A stretch of 64,000 nucleotides of DNA from contig VWZS01004771.1 in the NCBI GenBank assembly GCA_013397075.1, positions 1 to 64,000 of the forward strand, read 5' to 3'. The translations under genes and the position numbers were made by a program. Source of the DNA: Rhabdornis inornatus. Its lineage: Eukaryota > Chordata > Aves > Passeriformes > Rhabdornithidae. Shown piece by piece: positions 11,766-24,446 of this stretch; within the stretch, counting starts at the first letter, position 1, and every line of letters starts with the position of its first letter. Below the pieces are notes generated by a model. It had not been told where the DNA came from, ran no database searches, and saw only the letters and a list, made by a program, of their open reading frames with translations.

Positions 11766-12115
11766 CACAGAATTCTAACAGCATCCTGGACCTTCAGTAG
11801 CAGGAGCAGAGCTGGTAAATTGAGAGAAGTGATTATCACTTTCAAACTGGCAGTTGTTAAACCACATCTAGAAATCCAGTTTCAGCTCCCTTAATACAAG
11901 AAAGACATGGATAAACTGGACTGCATTCTGCACAGGGCCACCAAGATTGTCAAGAGCTGAAGCACTTGCCCAGTGAGGAGAGGCTGAGGGGGCTGAGCTT
12001 GTTCAGCCTGGAAAAGAAAGGGCTGTGAGGGACCCAGTATCAGCCTGTCTAGATGCACAAAGTGTACTGAGATGTCAGAGCCAGGCTTTTTGCAGAAGTG
12101 CCCTCCTCTACCTCT
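11766..12115 (+). mobile_element. Older CR1 LINE, 5' half, interrupted by a younger CR1
   Basis: This degraded block follows the order of the CR1 3' region: the block before 'cagcaggtcgagggaggtgat', then 'caagaaagacatgga', 'gggccaccaagatt', 'gaggagaggctgag', 'ttcagcctgg' and, last, the 'gccaggct..ttgcagaagtgccc' block. It stops there, and the expected next block (the 'gacaag..aaattgaaaca..aggttcagactgaa' stretch) resumes at about 13041, on the far side of a second CR1. I read 11766-12115 and 13041-13256 as one element split by insertion. The boundaries are approximate. Confidence 0.75.
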
Positions 12116-13040
12116 GTTTGGAGGACTGTCACTAGTGGTGTCCCCCAAGGGTTAGTACTGGGTCCAGTATTGTTTTAACTTATTCATCAGTGGCTTGGAT
12201 GAAGGGGCAGATGCCTCCTCAGCAAGTTCACTGCTGGCACAAAGCTGGGAGGAGTGGCTGATACCCCAGAGGGCTGTAAGCCCTTCAGAAGGACCTCGAC
12301 AGAGCTGGGAAAGATGGACACAGAAGAATCTTCTGAAATTCAGAAAAGGCAAGTGAAGGACCATGTACCTGGGGAGGGATAACCCAATGCACCTGGCTGG
12401 GTGCTGACCTGCTGGGAAGCAGCTCTGTAGAGAGGGACCTGGGGGTCCTACTGGACAGCAAGCTCTCCATGAGCCAGAAAAGTGTCCTTGTGGCAAAGAA
12501 GGCCAGTGGTGTCCTGGGGTGCATTGGAAAGAGCATTGCCAGCAGGTCGAGAGAGGGATCCTGCCCCTCTACTCAGCCCTGGTGAGGCACATCTGGGGTG
12601 CTGTGTCCAGTTCTCGGCTCCTCAGGACAAGACAGACACAGAGATCCTGGAGCAGGTCCAGCAGAGAGTGACAAAGAAGATGATGGGACTGGAACATCTC
12701 TCTTACAAGGACAGGCTGAGGGAACTGGGTCTGTTCAGCCTTGAGAAGATACAATGAGAGGGGACCTTATAAATGTCAGTAGTATCTGAAGGGCGGATGT
12801 CAAGAGGATGGACCAGGCTCTTCCTCGTGGTGCTGAGCAATGGGACAAGAGGCTTTGGGCAGAAATTGTTGCACAGCAAATTCCACCTTAACATGAAGGA
12901 AAACTTTACTGTGTAGGTGACTGAGCACTGGAAGATGTTGCTCAGAATGGTTGTGGAATCTCCTTCCCTAGAGGAAGGGAGGTTTGACCAGCTGACCTCC
13001 AGCAGTCGCTTCCAACTGCAGCCATTCTGTGATTCTGTGA
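12116..13040 (+). mobile_element. Younger CR1 LINE 3' fragment inserted in an older CR1
   Basis: A 5'-truncated CR1 of about 920 bases. It starts in the reverse-transcriptase region, where SGVPQG.VLGPVLF can be read at 12134-12175, followed directly by an in-frame TAA (12176-12178) caused by one extra T. It then runs through the fingers-to-thumb region ('gcaagttcactgctggcacaaagctgggaggagtggctgatac') and the C-terminal ORF2 part. It ends in the classic CR1 terminus, CCATTCTGTGATTCTGTGA, at about 13022-13040. The frameshift and scattered stops show the copy is dead. It matches the CR1 pattern far better than the flanking fragments do, so it inserted later. Confidence 0.92.
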
Positions 13041-13256
13041 AGGGTGGGAAGACAAGTGACATAAATTGAAACAACAGAGGTTCAGACTGAATATGAGGTA
13101 GATCTGTTTCTCCATGAACATGGGCAGTCCCACAGGTTGCCCAGAGGGGTCATGCAGCCTCTTTCCATGGAACTTTTTCAAGCCCCAACTGGATGCAGTC
13201 CTCAGGGACCTGGTCTGAGACATGTAGCTGGTCCTGCTGCGAGAGGAGGTTGCACT
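13041..13256 (+). mobile_element. Older CR1 LINE, 3' half, continuing 11766-12115
   Basis: This resumes the CR1 3' region where the left half stopped: 'gacaagtgacataaattgaaaca', 'aggttcagactgaatatgagg', 'caggttgcccagaggggt', 'ctggatgcagtcctcagggacctggtctga', and a Leu-rich-looking 'ctgctgcgagaggaggttg' just before the 3' end. The final octamer tail is lost or unrecognisable after about 13256. Divergence is higher than in the inner copy. Confidence 0.75.
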
Positions 13257-14099
13257 AGGGGAGAAAGGGGCAGACAGCAAGGGACCTTGAGCCGTACAAA
13301 ATCTATTAAGGGTGCCCACTGTGCATAGTCGAATTTGAGTGGCGTGTTGCTGTGCATTACCCTATACACAGTAATGCCCTGCCTGGAAACAGTGACTGTC
13401 AGGGGGCCCACAGCCTCACTTCATGCTTGAATTTCATTTTCTCTTGCTTGCTATTAAGTTTGCAGTGACCTGGGGTTACTAAAGGTGGTATTTGATGTGC
13501 TCATCTCTCAGCAAGACAATCCTACATCTCCCTCTGCCATTCCTGCCCGTGTTCTGGCTCTCAGCTGTGCAACTGTTCATACTGTCACAGCAGGGTAGAA
13601 AACTAACCTCAGTTAAAAATAACCGAGGAGGGGTTGTTACTGTCTGTAACAAGGTTGGTTTCATCATCTGATTCACAGTACTTCCCAGTGAACAGTTTTA
13701 CCTTTGCCTAAAAGTCAGCAGAAGGAGAGGAATGAATACAGAGGGAAGAGGGGAATGGGATGACCTGCTAAATCAAGTACTGATGCTGAGAGAGATGCTC
13801 ATCAAATTACGTCAGGATTGCTTCCTCCAAGAGGAAATGAATCCTGTGCATTAGCCTACAGAAAACATAAGCAGCTGGAATCATGTTGGGGGGAAGTAGG
13901 ACTATTGTTGGAGCTTTGTCAGCATGCAGAGAAAAATGTAGATGAACCTTTTGGGTTTTTTTCCAGGGACCTGTATTGCCAGTTGCTCTCAGTAATTGTA
14001 TTGTATACTTAGCAGCCAGTACAGATGAACATGCAATATTAGTCTTCCTGTAATAGCCAGCCCTTTAGCGGGGATGGTCAGCTTTCAACACTGGGGGCT

Positions 14100-14134
14100 C
14101 ACAAAATAAATCTAAATTCACAAAATAAATCTAA
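14100..14134. repeat. Direct repeat, 16-base unit, 19-base period
   Basis: CACAAAATAAATCTAA occurs twice, at 14100-14115 and 14119-14134, separated by three bases. It looks like a slippage or repair duplication. Confidence 0.9.
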
Positions 14135-14488
14135 GCACACTTCAGTTTGTTTTCTCCCAATAGTTAAATTATTTTCTTCATTTTACTCTTTCATCAAATA
14201 AATCTCTTTCTAATCTGAGCGATTCTGATTGAATCAGTCATCTGGGTTGAACTCCTCAGAGATAAATGGAAGTTACAACTGGATTTTATGTCATGGGAAA
14301 GTAAATTTTCCATAGATTTTCTAAGAAATACTGGATTAGTACCAAATCTAATATGACTGATTGAGGTGCTAATGGGTGAGCAAGACATTATTATTATTAA
14401 TTACTTCACTTGTAAGGCTTGTGCATGTAAAATTTCACAGGAGAGATTTTAATCTGAAGGTCCACATCTGTTTGGAATTAGGAATTAT

Positions 14489-14512
14489 TAATCCACTTTT
14501 TATAGTGGATTA
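14489..14512. repeat. Perfect 9-base-arm inverted repeat
   Basis: TAATCCACT (14489-14497) pairs with AGTGGATTA (14504-14512) across a six-base T-rich loop. It is a short isolated hairpin with no tract or gene context that suggests a terminator. Confidence 0.85.
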
Positions 14513-17500
14513 GAAAAGAAATAATTTGCTACCATCTTTTCACCTTCCTTCAGGTGAAATACTTTTCCTTCCCTTCTGTGTTGCCCAGTGGACTTTCTTT
14601 CTCAGGGTGTGTTTGTGCAGTCTGTGTGCACAACCGCATTCAGGGCAAACACCTGGCTTCATCAAAGGTGCAAAGAGAGGCAAAACAATGGTGGAGAAAA
14701 TAAGATTTGGCATAAAACAGTAATTTGTGAGCATTCATCATGGTAAAGCGAGGAGCATTCTCAAAGTCAGATAGAGTGAATTTGCAGCTGGACAACTTTT
14801 ACATACCTTATGCAATTGGCAGTTGGAGGAAAATACATGCAAGATCACGTGTTTTTCTGGCTGTATTGAGGGCTTCTAGAAGAAGAGCTTTCTTCTTGAG
14901 ATTGAATGTGTTTTTCCTTCAGTACCTTATTTTCTCTTAGGTTTTTGCATCAGTGTTTTCTCCATATGGACAATGAGAGTAAAATCTGAATCCTGCTTCC
15001 CTCATGTCTCTGCTACATTGTAGGGCTTTTGCCTCTGTTATAGATTTCCCTTCCCTCTTTGTCTGATACCTGAGGGGGTAATATCTAATTCAGTACAATT
15101 CTGTACTGTACTTTTTTCTTTTTGGGACGGATGATTTTAAATTATAACAGCAGAGACTGAAAAGCATACATTCATTTCTGCTGAACTGTCTTACATTTTT
15201 TCCATGACTTTCATAGCCCTCTTTTTTCTTCATTTGCTTGAAAAATCAAAACCACTCATTTTATGTGGGAGGAGAGAGAGTATTTTCCTAATTTAGGGGA
15301 ATTGATATAGTGTGTAGAGAAATGAATGTGTCCTTTGTCCCTTTATCACTTGCATCACTCACAGCAGATAATTATAAGGAGAAACCAGCAATTTTTTTTG
15401 TACTGTACTGTGAATGCAGTCTGTGAGTACAGATCAGCTGCAGATGGAAGTAGCTGGGACTAGTCAGAAGATGAAAAATGTGCCTGAGCAAGGGCAGGTG
15501 CCTAAAGCTGAAGCAGGCAGGTAGGAATTAAGCTAGGTTGCAGATTAGTGTTTTATTGGGGTCTCTACTCTGCAGAGGGTAGTATTAAAACTGATTTTGA
15601 GATTATAATATTTATGTTTCTAAATTTCTTCAGTATCAAAGTTTAATTAACTTGCTAGTTAAAAGAAGTGGCAGGCCACTGTCTTAAATCTATGGTTTTG
15701 GGACAGACCTATGAGACATCAAAAGGCTTTCACTAAGACTGAAATGAGTCCAATTCTATTTTCTTCATGTCTCTTGGGCTTCCTCCCTCTCTGTCTGCAC
15801 CCTCATTCTCATTCTTGTACAGTGTTTGTCTCCTGTTCATGATGGTTTATATATACTTTTACTTTTTTTTTCCAATCTTTGCCCAGTATCTTACTTAGTG
15901 TTCATTTGCTGCTCTCTAAGATGTGGAACAGAATTTTTTGTATTAAAGAGCCTTTTTGTCATTGTGTGAATGTAAGAAATCTGGCCATTTTTTGCAGACT
16001 AGGCCTTCCATATTATGCTTAAATATTGTAAGGACATGAGGGGCTCCTAGAAATACTTCAAAATGTTGTTTTAGCATGGACTGAAAATGAAACAACCGAA
16101 GATTTGTCCCCTCTGCTTTGTAGCAGCCTCACCATTAAAATCACCCTTGGACATACCGCTTTTCGGGCAGCTTTAAAATTGGATTGGCTGTGTGGATGCA
16201 TAGGAAGAAGATACCTTTCCATAAGGCTTTAGGAAACTCAACTCCCTTTTTAAAAAAAACCCATATAGTATGGTTTCTGGAATTATTTGTTTAAGCCCAT
16301 AAAGACAACTGATGCTCAGTGAGATTAGCTAATGCACTCAGACCTTTTGATCAGCACTGGGAATGGGGCCCATTATCCACATGGTGCTGCCATACCTTAT
16401 CTGTCCATCAGCCTTGCTCCCCTAGGTTACCTCTGCACTGTCTTCACATCATCTACACAGCGAGTAGATGACAGAGACAACACTGCTGAGCCAAGAAGCA
16501 TGAAGGACATCTTCAGTTAGCAGGGTTAGTCACCTTTCACTCCAGTCAATCACCTCTGGGGACACTCCAGCTAAATTATATAAACTTCATCTTCACTTAC
16601 TGGTGGTTTGGGTTTTTTTGGTCTGTGTGTGTTTGTTTTTAGTTCTGTGAGCTCTCAGGTGACACCAGGTAGCAGGGGCAGTGCCGTGCATTTGATTTTA
16701 CTCTGGGAAGTCTATCAGTACCAAACAGGCTTTCCTTGGATGCCTTAGTCGCTCTGGATGGATTTAAATGCCAGTGTACTGAGAATGAACTGCAAAGTGC
16801 TGTTTGTCATCACTGCCTAATGACTAATTCCCACTGAGGGAAGCTGCAAGTTGCTAACAGCTGCGGTTTTAACTTCTGTTTTGCGTACTTAGAGGGGGAA
16901 ACCCAGCTCCCAATAGTTGTAAAGCTCAGATAGGAAGACAAAAGCAAGCTTTTAAGGATAACGACAGGAATTTGGGTCAGGCAAAGGGAACCGGTGGCTT
17001 GGTGAAATAATTAATTTATAAAAGCTTGGCTGTTGGCCAAACATGAACACAGCATGATTTGGATTTCATCTTCTCAAGACTGGAGTATTGTCTACTCACA
17101 CCCACAAGGCAAGGTGCAGGATGCCAAACTGCACTGAATCCTGGCCCTGCCCAGAAAGGTAGAACTCTCAACCTTTTGGCATTTGAGTGTTAAGAGAACT
17201 GGAGCATTTAGTCTGGAGGCAGATGGAGAGTTCACAGCTGGGTTAAAGTGTCTGTGTAGTCATTGCCTCTGGTTCTCAATTCGATGGCTAAGCCAAGATA
17301 TTTAACAACTGTGTTGTCCAACTTGAATCTGTGGTTCTTTTTATTAAATATGTGCTCTCAGTAGCTTGTAGTTCCTATAATAAATAGTATTAATGCAGAC
17401 AAACTTGTGGGGCTTTTTTTTTTAGGTGAGTAGGAAGAGTTTTGCTCATACCCTAAATACCTCATAGAACTTTTACAAAGCATTAAAAGTTTGCATGGTT

Positions 17501-18340
17501 CTGGATAATTCCAGGTGGCTGCACATCAGTGGCAAACATGCAGAGCTCACCTGAGTTTAGTTGAAGGGAACATTTGCATTGTCCTTTCTTTCTTTGATAA
17601 CTGCTTGTAATTCCCACCTACAAACAGGAAAGGTTGGATTTAAGCATTCCATGTGAAGAATGCTATCTCTAACAATATGCCCTCTATTCAGGGTTGTGCC
17701 TAAGGGTCTATAGCAGGTATGACTTGAAGACCAAAGCTGAAGTCCGACCTCCATGGGTAAGACAAAGGTAAAAGCGGGCAATGATTTATTGTTGAATCTC
17801 TGCCTACCACCTGCTGGCAAACAGCAAGTGATAAAATGTGTTACAAAGTGAGAATTCAGATTTCTTCCCACCAAAGTAGGAAGAACTGGCATAATTATAA
17901 TTATTGTGTCTCAAGCATGTGCTTTTGTTCTTGCAGTTTGATGCATTGTCATTTGCTGAGCTTCTGTGACTGCTCATGTGCATGCACTTGAACAGCCCCA
18001 AATGTGTAAGAGCAAGGTGAAAAAACCCTCACAACCAAACACAGAACACAGCAGAAATCTGAAGGAAAGAGTTTTCAGCTGACATGGATCTTCCATCTGC
18101 AGTAAGCTAAAAGTGTGCACTGGATCAATTACTAATCCATAAAATCTCGGTCATAAATCTGGGTCCTTGGTGGCAAATTTTAAAGTAAATTGTAAGGATA
18201 TGCTACCAAGGACTCCTCTGTGAAATAAAGTGTATGATATATAACATTAGAAAAGGGAAACAGAATTTGGATGGGATATAATTATCTGTGTATACCAATA
18301 AGGGAGATGGAATCTCATGGCATTGTTAGGAGTACATTAC

Positions 18341-18380
18341 TTTGGGCATTAGGTAATTCCAATGCTTTGGCATTAGGTAA
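18341..18380. repeat. Short imperfect direct repeat (CATTAGGTAA)
   Basis: TTTGGGCATTAGGTAA at 18341-18356 and TTTGGCATTAGGTAA at 18366-18380 differ by one G and are 25 bases apart. This is a small local duplication. Confidence 0.85.
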
Positions 18381-21300
18381 ACTCTTCATTTCTCTGCCAG
18401 ATAAGGGCTGATGGTTGCCATCTGATAATAGCAAAACTTTCACTTAAGATGTTGTAAACTCAGCTGTGTAAAAATAGCAGCAAATCTGGATCAACACAGT
18501 TGAGTGAGAACATTTTTTCCGAATGTTCTGAATGTAATGTTGCAGTGATGCTGTAGATACTTAGATGCTTTCTAGTCACAAAATAAAATCCTATTAAAGT
18601 AACAGAACGGAATCATCAAATTTAGGTCAGATTTGGAAATTTGTCTCCAGAGTCTGTATTTCATTTGTTTAGAAAACATTGAGTTTGTTTTATTAAGCTG
18701 GCTGAGCAACTTTTCATTGAAACCTATATGACTTCTTTTTGCCCACATACTTTGAAATTTGTGATACACACATAGGCTCCTGGCTTTAAATATTTTGCTG
18801 TAGTTATTTAATACTGCATCATGATTTGTAATTTAAAGTATTTTCTGTCTGCTTGCTTGTGGAGAGATATTTGTTCAAGAACAGAAAATGCAGTGATACC
18901 TTGATTATAGTTTTAGTATTTGTGTTTGAAATGTACTCACTGTTCCCTGGGCTGATGTCAGAGACACTCAGAGTCATGCCTGTGTTTTCATGGTTGTTGA
19001 ATTTGCTTTTGTAGCAGATTAGACTAATGGGAATACACTTAAACCTAAAATGAACCTTGTTTGGGTATGAATAACCCTTTCTCTGGGTGTAACAGGAAGA
19101 GTTGCAGGTGAAAACCATGCTGTGCTCAATTTTTATTCTCTAAAGGTCTCTCAATTGCAAGATGTTTCTTGAAATATGGCCCTTGGTTTCTTAACCAGTG
19201 AGAGCTTGACTTAGGCACCCCCAGCTGATGCTGGGCTGGGTACTGAGAGCTGCTGCTTTGTTGCCATTACTCAAGAATGTGTTTGTTAAATATTCCAGTC
19301 TGAAGAAGCAGGTTTGGGAAAGGAGATCCTGAATTCTGCCCCAAGACCCTATAGCAGAGATTCTTCTCCGGCCATCAGTTATTTTTGTAGCAAAAAGTAA
19401 TCCACCCCTGAAAAGGCATCCAAAATCTGATAAGCAACACTTTTAGGGACCTGTAGTCCAATGGTTTGTGCTATCTGTGGGGAAAGGAATTGCAGCTTTG
19501 CAAGTGGCAGTGTAATGAATAGTCAAGCACTTATCAGAGCACTGGCACTGGATGGATGCAGGGAAAAGCCGGAGGGAGTGAGTCAGCGCGCCCTTGGCTG
19601 CTGCCAGAGGGATGAGTATCACATCCAGCCCTCCAGGGACACTGACATTGGTTGGGGTCTTTAGTGGAAAGAGACTCTGGTAAAATGAAATCCGCTGGAA
19701 TAATTAACCAGTACGCGTGTGTGTCTGAAAGGTGTCACTTGCACACAGAATAGTGAAAACATCAACTTAAGCCAGTTGTAATTATTCAAAGGTAGTTTTG
19801 TTAGTAAGAAGGTCTAGTTCTTTGTTACCCTGTGACAGCACTGACTGCACTCTGGGAAAGGGGAAACAGCCTGAAAATTCAGAATGCTGCTCATTCTGTG
19901 AGCTGCAGTTTGGCATATTGAGTCCCAGCAGGATGGGATAAATTGTTATTTATTCCATGACAGTAACATCTAGGGATTCTGCGATGCCTGGCACAATGAG
20001 TTGCAGGTGTATAAATAGAAGATTAGAGATTTTACTGTGGAAATAGGACTTTGTCAGGGGTTTGGTATTAAGGAATAATAAGGGGAATTCACAGATAAGT
20101 AATAGAGATGCAGAAGCTGTGGTGGGGTAAGTTGTTGAGCCATAATTTCAAATGAAATCTGTGGCCAAATCACAAGGAGAACAGAGATTTTTCTCAGATT
20201 TAGTCCAATCCTTTATCTTCCAAATCCTTCCATTTAAAAAAGCCAGTCAACCAGAAAGCCAAAGCAATCAACTGCCCTGTGCTCACTGACCAGGGTGTGC
20301 ACTGGCAGTGTCTCTCACTGGTGCCAGGGTGACCAGTAAGGCCATTTAGGAATAGTATTGTGGTAGTTTTGCTATTTTATCACAATCAAAACTAAAGGAA
20401 AAATGAGGATGAAAAATCCAGATACAACTCTTTGGTTTCTCAGTTCATTATTTGGCAGTGTTTCAGTGGCCAAAGCCCTTGTCCTTACAGATCATCAGCA
20501 CCTCATCAGAGCACCCTATTCCCTGTGGGCTGTCTCCCACATACCCTGCTGATCCAGAGCATGTGAAAAGTACCTGGGACCCCGGAATACATTCCCATCT
20601 CTCACCCCGAGCTGCCCTTTCTGCTTTGCTCTTTCCCCCTTTGGAAATTTGTTACAGTCTTCCTACTCCTTCCCACTTACCTTTTCCTGAACCACAACTC
20701 TTCTCTGCTGGGACTGAGTTTTTCACATCAGCATTTACTAATCCCTGCAGCTGGTTGAAATGCTTAATCTTTCCTTTGCTCTTTCCATACACCTAGCTGT
20801 TCATTGCTGGTGGGAGAAACCAAATTCCAGCCACCTCTCCCTGGAAAGGAATGCATCTTGCCTCTCCTTGCCTGCTGTCTGTGGGTAGCCTCACCCCACA
20901 AAGGACCGCTCCTTCCTAGTGCTGCATGGGGAAAAGTTAAAGTGACACGCTTTACTGAAGTGAGTTCCAGCATGTGGGATGACCTTTACAATGGGAATAT
21001 GTGGGAAATCTTCATTTAAATCTGTGAGGTCTGACTTTTGAAGTTCTTTGGGAATTCAGGCCAGCTAAAATTTCGTGGGATGTGTTGAGCATTAGAGGAG
21101 GCTTCTTGCAGAGCTGGCAGTGGTTAGCGTGGAGCTTGGACCAGGAGTTTGTAGAGGGCGAGGTCCTTGGGGCAAGGCCTGCCCTTGCCCTCTTCTTTGT
21201 ACTAAATGAACACAGTGAGCCTGTATTCTTTGCTGGGACAATTAGGTTCTATGGCAATATGAGTAATTAATAATAAAATGGGGCCCCTTCTGTGGCTGTT

Positions 21301-24300
21301 AGAAATAATTTCGTTCTGCCAGTTGCTTCTCTACAATGTGGTTTTGAACTTTGAGATCCTGAAAGAGATAATCGAAACACAAGCAGCTGTCACAAACCTT
21401 TAGCTCTGTTTATGTAGGCAGTGATGGAAAATCACAAAACTAAATTGTTGGATGGTTCACTGGTTGTGCATCTTTTGTTGTAACATCAAGCTCTTATGCA
21501 ATGAACCCTTGTTTGATTTAAGAGTCTTCTCACTAAAAGTGGGTTTCAACAGTCCAGATTTTTAATAAGGTGAAAAGAAGCAAAGCAAACTACTGATTTC
21601 TTGGTTGCTCTTCACCCAATTCATGTATGGCACACACAGAATCAGCTGTGCTGTGCTGGATCAGGGTGATCCAGCTGCTGCAGCTGCAAGAGGTAGGCTG
21701 TTGTGTCCAAATGTGGTGGATCTGAACCCTGCCTTCATCCATGTGCCATCTGAGGCCGAGAGGTGGGATAAAACATTTGGTTGTTGTGTCACATGACAGT
21801 CCTTCAGCCACCGTTCTTCATCCCCTTTGGCAGCAGGGGTGGCATCTGGCTATGGAGATGGGCTTCTGAGTGGTGAGAGCACAGTGCAAGGAACAGTGTG
21901 ACACGGATCCTCCTGTCCACATGGCTTGTCGAGGTCTGAAAGCTCCTCCTGTCCATCTTCTTTCCCAGATGTTGAGGAAACTGAACTCTAGAGGCCTTCA
22001 GAGACTTCTTTCACAACTTTGTTTTTATCCTTTGCCAGACATCTGCCAAAAAAGATGGCAATGACTCTGAAATTTAAATTTAGGTATCCAAGAGTATGTA
22101 ATTCCTTCAAATTTTTTACTATTACTAAAAAGAACCTTCTTCCTTCAGTGAGCACAAACCTGACATTTTCAGGAAGCTGACAGCTGGTGCCATGATGGTG
22201 AAGATCACTGACTGAGAATCTCACAATGTCAATCGTGATTCAGGGGTTTAGAGTACTGGGCTCCCACTAAGCAATGCAAGAATGCAAGCATCCTTGGTAG
22301 GTTGTATCTAATGAGGAGGATATTCATTGCTGAATTTATTTTTTAATTCGTGTTCTATTTCTACTCTGGTAACCATAGTAATTGCACTAGAATTTTGTGT
22401 TTTAACATATTCATGCCCAAAATCTCTTCTGGTGGTCAGCTTATTTTTATAAAGATCACGTCATGGCCTGCAGCCAAAAGCACTGGTGCTAATACAGAAT
22501 GTGATTTTTATCTATTCTCACTAGGTATGCAGAGCCAGTTACAGTGAATATTTTTTCAGGGTTTTTTTTCAATAAAAATATTGGACCTCATGACAGCACT
22601 GTGAATTATGATCTGAATTCTCTGCTGCAGCACTTCTGAAAATCAACAGAATTATGCTGGCAAAGGACTTGGTTCCTCATAGTGTCAAGTCACACAACTC
22701 TGACAGTGACTTCATTATGGCATTCCCAGAACTATAAGGTGTTCTGAAGGGAGTACTTGGCAGCAGACTGGAAGCACTGGTGACTCAGTGCACAGTGCTC
22801 TGCCTTCTGAGTCAAAAATTACCTGGTGTCCCAGCAGTGCAGTTTGTAGTTCAGTTTTCTTGTTGTTTTTATGAGACGTAAACCCCTCTGTTTTCATGAA
22901 ATTATTGCATATTAATTTCTGAAAACAAAGATTAATATTCTTGCTGCCTTTTGGGTTTTTTTGGGAAATTTAATATTAAGATAACTACCACTGGCTGCCT
23001 GTTTTTACAGAGCTAGTAGGAGAGATTAATCACCTTTGCAATCTATATCCTTCTGTCAAATTTGGTTATGATTTGCCATCAAGATGTTTCAAGTTATTCC
23101 ATAGGAAACAGGATAAGAGTTGCTCGTTTGCCCTGGATAGTTAGGCCTAAATTGTGTTTCTGAACTTGGCTCACCTTCCATGCTGAAATGCAGAGAACCT
23201 CCAGAAGTCCTTTCCTTTCTTCAACTATGGTGTGAGTCTGAGTCTAAGTAAAGGAGTTCTTAAAAGTGGCTTCTGAACTTACTGTTTACGTGTGAAATCC
23301 ATGGAGAATCTTTGCTTCTCTGTTTGAATTCCCTCATCATATCCAAAAAGGTGAAATAAAAGAATGTAGAACAAGAGGTCAGATTTATAAAAAGAGCATC
23401 TTACCAGACAAGGCTGCACACTGGATTGTCCCCAGCAGAATTAGCTTTTAATACCTGCGGAAGACCACCTGAACTAGCTGGAACTGAGACACTGGTGTTA
23501 GATGAACACAGTAAATTAATTGTTTTTGGTTTTATTAACTCATTGGTAAAAGATTGTTTAACCATATCTTTGATGGAGGGTGCTGGATGTGTTATTTTTC
23601 CTTGTTATGCAGTAATAAGTGTAATCTAAATATGAAAATTGGATGTATGCAGGCCTCTTATCCTACAGGAACAAACAGCATTAAGAGGGCAGCTAGATAC
23701 TCATGGACTGGCAGGATCCCTAAAATGTACATCCTCGTTCCCCCTGAGCTACACAGGGCTGGATGTGCCATGGCTGTAATTTGGGTTGTTCTGGGAGGGC
23801 TGTGAGCCGCAACTACCAAGAGAGAAAATGGACAATGTTGGTTCTCCTTCCCTCAATAAATAACAGTAAATAAACAGCAACTCTCCTATCCTCTCTGTCT
23901 CTATGCACACGGATTTATGGAAGCATATAAATGTCAGCAGGAACTGGAATGAGATGGCACCTCAAACAAATGTAAAAATCTTAGTTTGCAGCAAACGCTG
24001 TTGTATTTGTGGTCACAATAACTTTGGCCGTAATTTATGAGTCAGGTTTGCATCTGTAACTGACTGAGATAGTTTCTAAATTAATCTTAAAGCAATTTAA
24101 AATACATTGTGTTGTTGCCTTTCAATTCCAATGGAAGCCCTTTTTTTTCCCAGGTTGTATAAATTTTGTGTGCATCTCTATTTCATTCAGAGCTGGTGGG
24201 TTTCTACACTTTGTAATAGCAGTACAAAGTAGTTTGAAAAAATATGGAATGGGGAAAAGGTTGCAGTAGGTATTAATTTCAAAATAAAATATTATTTGTA

Positions 24301-24422
24301 TTTTCTGCAACAGTTTTTATTTGTTTGTTTTGTTTTGGCCGTAATAATGTAACACATTTCCAAAATATTTCTCCTGTCTTCAGATACTTAAGAGAGTTGT
24401 GAATGAAAGTGAACTGCTTTAC

Positions 24423-24446
24423 AAGACTATTTTTTAGGATAGTCTT
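24423..24446. repeat. Inverted repeat with 8-base arms
   Basis: AAGACTAT at 24423-24430 is matched by ATAGTCTT at 24439-24446 with an eight-base T-rich loop. It is minor and may be chance. Confidence 0.8.

Noticed and set aside
12482..12757. 91-codon + frame and its opposite-strand partners around 12150-13070
   Set aside because: These are parts of the inner CR1 element with frameshifts; no host gene.
17180..17290. Faint CR1-like words (gagaactggagcatttagtctggaggc)
   Set aside because: Too short and diverged, with no second block in the expected order.
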